Source: Tractidigestivibacter sp050946515 (lineage in GTDB: Bacteria > Actinomycetota > Coriobacteriia > Coriobacteriales > Atopobiaceae). From it: a stretch of DNA of 64,000 nt. Made by a program: the position numbers and the translations under genes. Positions 61,751 to 64,000 of this stretch are shown here, piece by piece. The first letter of the stretch is position 1. Each line of letters begins with the position of its first letter. The stretch covers positions 62,001 through 126,000 of the forward strand of contig NZ_JBMNUX010000003.1 in assembly GCF_050946515.1 (NCBI RefSeq), given 5' to 3'. The notes below the pieces were generated by a model. The model was not told the origin of the DNA and made no database searches. It saw only the letters and a program-made list of their open reading frames with translations.

Positions 61751-62440
61751 GCCAGGTTGCGCGACCTTTGATGCCCACACAACGGCGCCCTGCCAAGTTG
61801 CGCGACCTCTGATGCCCGTTTTGCCAGGTTGCGCGACCTCTGATGCCCGACCTGCCACCTTCCGCGACTTCTGATGCTGCAAAAGTCGCGCAACCTGGCA
61901 CCGGCGCGTCGTGTGGGGCTGCAAAAGAAATGATGACGCCATTGTGTGGGGCGCACTTCTCGCCCAGCTCGTCTACCTGCGGCTTCTTCTCGCTCGCAAT
62001 TCTATCGTGTGGGTCTTGGCAAAGGGGACTGGGAGCCCCTTGCGTTGTGTGGGGATTCTCGCTGCCGAGAAGGACTTCCGGCGAGGGAGCCTCCGCAAAA
62101 CCGCAGGTAGGAAAATGGCACATGCTCAGTAGCATCCAGAGCAGCCCCACACAATGGAGCTACGCCGCCCCGCGCTTCGGGCAGTCCCGCACTATGAGAA
62201 GCGCCACCTGCGGAAACGTTGCGGACCCCCACACTACAGGCGGGGTCACTTCGGCGCCGGTCCCACACTTTGGGAGCCAGCCCCTCTCCTGCTACCTTCC
62301 GCGACTTCTGATGCCGAAAAAGTCGCCCAACCTGGCAGCGGCGCGTTGCGCGGGTCGCCCAACCTGGCAGCGGCGCGTTGCGCGGGTTGCCCCAACCTGG
62401 CAGCGGCGCGTTGCGCGGGTTGCCGAACCCATCGTGTGGG
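61751..62440 (+). repeat. Family A composite element, locus 4
   Basis: About 690 bp between the tannase gene and a lactonase-like gene (both minus). Left array: units at 61751, 61792, 61823 and 61854 closed by an inverted copy at about 61879-61900. Body as in loci 2 and 3: GTGTGGGGCTGC at 61912, CTACCTGCGGCTTC at 61973, its inverse (CCGCAGGTAG) at about 62100, and GCAGCCCCACACAA at 62141. Right end: a direct unit/inverted copy hairpin at about 62290-62337, then three tandem ~33-bp copies containing CCAACCTGGCAGCGGCGCGT (62324-62424). No gene seen; 61640-61750 holds only the tannase leader. Confidence 0.9.
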
Positions 62441-62475
62441 ACCGGAGCCGTCGCCACCATCGCGAGCGTTTCGGG

Positions 62476-63318
62476 CTACAGCTCAATCACGTGCGGCTTT
62501 ACCTTCTGGTCGTGGTTGGCAAGCGACTCTACGCACTTGGGGTCGAGCGACTGCTCGCGAATCCACCTCAGCGACGTCATCTGGTCGGCTCGGTTGTTGG
62601 CAATGCCGCTGGGAATCAGCTCGCGCCAAGACTTCTCGCCGTAGCCGCCGTCGGAGAACAGCAGGACAAAGCGACCGTCGTCAGCGCTTACGCGCACCGC
62701 GCACAGGCCGTCGGAGTGTCCGGGGATGGCGATGCACACGATGGACCCATCGCCAAACAGGTCGTAGGACTTGTGGAAGGGGCCCTCCGTGCCGTTCCAG
62801 TCGAACGTCTTCAGGCCGCTTCCTTCCCACCACTTGCTCTGGTAGCGAATGCGGGCCATGACGTTCTTGTTAATTGAGGCAAGCTCGTCGGCCGAGGTGA
62901 CGATGTGCCTGGCACCGACAATCTGGGGGACTCCGTTTGCGTGGTCGCAGTCGAGGTGCGTCAGAATCACATAGTCAAGGTCTTGCGGTTTTATGCCCAT
63001 GGCCGCAAGCTGCTCGCCGATGGCCATCCCCTTGGCAATGACGCCTTGGTTGGTGAGGTAGAGCGCGCGCGATCCCAGCGACGCTATCTGCGCCTCCTTG
63101 TCCAGCGTGCCGTTAGGGCTCATCGAGCGGTCCCAGCCGGTGTCAACAAGCACGAGGCCGTGGTCGCTCTCGATGAGATAGGCGGAGACGGGAAGCCAGA
63201 TTCGCTCGGAGCGCTTCTGGAAAATGCCCGACGCCTTGATTGGGTTGCAATCCTCGCCACCAAACGGAAGGTTGGGGGAGACGCAAACTGCGCCCGTGTG
63301 AAAGACGTGCACTCTCAT
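62476..63318 (-). CDS. MBL-fold N-acyl-homoserine-lactonase-family hydrolase
   Basis: 280 aa metallo-beta-lactamase fold. Metal motif is HLDCDH (in VILTHLDCDHANG), with Asp replacing the second His of the usual HxHxDH; later ligands in IPGHSDGL and a Asp in LLFSDGG and His in ANHDQKV. N-terminus MRVHVFHTGAVCVSPNLPFG and SAYLIESDHGLVLVDTGWD resemble AHL-lactonase-like proteins of Firmicutes and Actinobacteria. Lactone ring hydrolysis is plausible; quorum quenching is not established. Its ATG overlaps the SDR stop. Confidence 0.87.
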   Translation of the reverse strand: MRVHVFHTGAVCVSPNLPFGGEDCNPIKASGIFQKRSERIWLPVSAYLIESDHGLVLVDTGWDRSMSPNGTLDKEAQIASLGSRALYLTNQGVIAKGMAIGEQLAAMGIKPQDLDYVILTHLDCDHANGVPQIVGARHIVTSADELASINKNVMARIRYQSKWWEGSGLKTFDWNGTEGPFHKSYDLFGDGSIVCIAIPGHSDGLCAVRVSADDGRFVLLFSDGGYGEKSWRELIPSGIANNRADQMTSLRWIREQSLDPKCVESLANHDQKVKPHVIEL

Positions 63319-64000
63319 GCGAGCCCTCCTCCCTTGCTTTCGGTGCCCTTCGCGGCGAACGGCTTCGGCTGTGGCTGGGACTTGGGCTGGGGCTTGCCGT
63401 CCACCTTGGCGGCGACTGCGGTCATGACGTTGCGCGGCAGGAGCCGGGCAAGCACGTTGGCGACGTGGGTGGTCGGCGAATGGTATGCCACCGGCTTTCC
63501 GGAAAGCATGGCGCGATACCCGTACATCGCAACGTCAGCTGCGCTCTGGGGGTGCGCCTGAAACATGAGGGAGCCTCCCATATGCGCGTTTCGCTCGAAT
63601 CCCGTGGAGGTGGGCCCCGGGCACAGCGCCGTCACCGTCACGCCGGTCCCGCGCAGCTCGTAGGAAAGCGCCTCTGAGAATTGCAGCACATAGCCCTTGG
63701 TGGCGTAGTAGAGCGACATGTATGGTCCGGCCATGAACGCGGCGACCGATGACAGGTTGAGGATGTGCCCTTCTCCGCGCTCGCGCATGTCGCGCCCAAA
63801 CTCGTAGCAAAGCTGCATGAGCGCGACGACGTTGAGCTGCACCATGGCGTACTGGCGGTCCCAGTCCGCGTCGAGAAACGCAGTCTGGTCTCCAAAGCCG
63901 GCGTTGTTGATGAGGTTGTCAACTTGGATGCCCTGCTCGCTGCACCACTTGTGGAGCTTGACGGCGGCGTCCTTCTCGGTAAGGTCCTGCGCGTAGCAGG
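63315..64000 (-). CDS. Short-chain dehydrogenase/reductase, truncated at window edge
   Basis: At least 228 residues; the frame is open to the window end, so the N-terminal TGxxxGIG motif lies outside. Visible SDR landmarks: NLINNAGFGD (NNAG), catalytic Ser in LNLSSVAAF, YxxxK in YYATKGYV, and CPGPTSTGF. A C-terminal tail rich in Pro/Gln/Lys (PQPKSQPQPKPF) is added. Resembles DltE/YqjQ-type SDRs. Translationally coupled (ATGA overlap) to the lactonase-like gene. Confidence 0.9.
   Translation of the reverse strand, partial: CYAQDLTEKDAAVKLHKWCSEQGIQVDNLINNAGFGDQTAFLDADWDRQYAMVQLNVVALMQLCYEFGRDMRERGEGHILNLSSVAAFMAGPYMSLYYATKGYVLQFSEALSYELRGTGVTVTALCPGPTSTGFERNAHMGGSLMFQAHPQSAADVAMYGYRAMLSGKPVAYHSPTTHVANVLARLLPRNVMTAVAAKVDGKPQPKSQPQPKPFAAKGTESKGGGLA

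Overview
The window is high-GC bacterial DNA with dense short operons, GTG/TTG starts and low-GC-Gram-positive-like promoters. The gene content (phosphoketolase, LacI-run sugar cassettes, sortase-anchored CnaB adhesin, ptb-buk, tannase, phloretin-hydrolase-like enzyme, fused ECF ATPase) suggests an anaerobic, gut- or mouth-dwelling actinobacterium of the class Coriobacteriia (Olsenella/Collinsella-like). That placement is inference from content and base usage; no rRNA is present and I recognised no tRNA.

Layout. 1-5226 (+): end of a molybdate ABC transporter (modBC) fused by overlaps to a molybdenum-cofactor operon (moaA, moaC, MOSC, moeA-like, mogA). 5620-8983 (-): riboflavin ECF transporter (ribU, fused two-domain ATPase, ecfT) under an FMN riboswitch. 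9676-14297: AraC regulator divergent from rhaB-rhaA-rhaD. 15295-19882: murB, a LOG-family protein, a beta-lactamase-fold lipoprotein and a UPF0210/DUF711 protein. 20045-26365: LacI regulator and araA-araB-araD-galM. 27172-31103: LacI regulator and xfp phosphoketolase, whose frame is broken by one TGA. 31526-35710: azlCD and a large LPxTG-type CnaB adhesin. 35899-38350: response regulator, histidine kinase and a flavin/ferredoxin protein. 38648-40796: TetR divergent from a DAPG/phloretin-hydrolase-like enzyme and an HXXEE membrane protein. 41205-46683: GH1, rpiB, rpe-like epimerase and PTS EIIBC divergent from a LacI regulator. 47116-53168: 2-hydroxyacid dehydrogenase, ArsC-like, TetR, buk, ptb, SCP-x-type thiolase and DUF35 partner. 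53334-56825: LacI divergent from Fe-alcohol dehydrogenase, flavin reductase-like protein and sugar acetyltransferase. 56822-64000: MocR regulator divergent from a stand-alone PTS EIIC, a Tat-type lipoprotein tannase, a lactonase-like MBL protein and a truncated SDR.

How the genes work together. Rhamnose and arabinose cassettes feed triose/pentose phosphates; AraA-AraB-AraD makes xylulose-5-phosphate, the substrate of phosphoketolase, so the in-frame stop in xfp matters. The GH1-RpiB-Rpe-EIIBC-LacI block looks like a cassette for a rare-hexose (allose/allulose-type) or beta-glucoside substrate. Tannase and the phloretin-hydrolase-like protein point to plant polyphenol breakdown, while ptb-buk with a thiolase/DUF35 pair can turn an acyl-CoA into acid plus ATP.

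The most unusual non-coding content is two dispersed repeat families. Family A is built from units resembling GCCAAGTTATGCGACTTCTG, mostly at 31-32 bp period, closed by an inverted copy. Three of its four loci are 580-760 bp composite elements with nested long-range inverted repeats. Family B is 13 hairpin units with arms CCTCCACG-nn-CCGT / ACGG-nn-CGTGG(A/C)GG, at an almost invariant 82-bp period in four loci. Between them they fill nearly all the long intergenic gaps.
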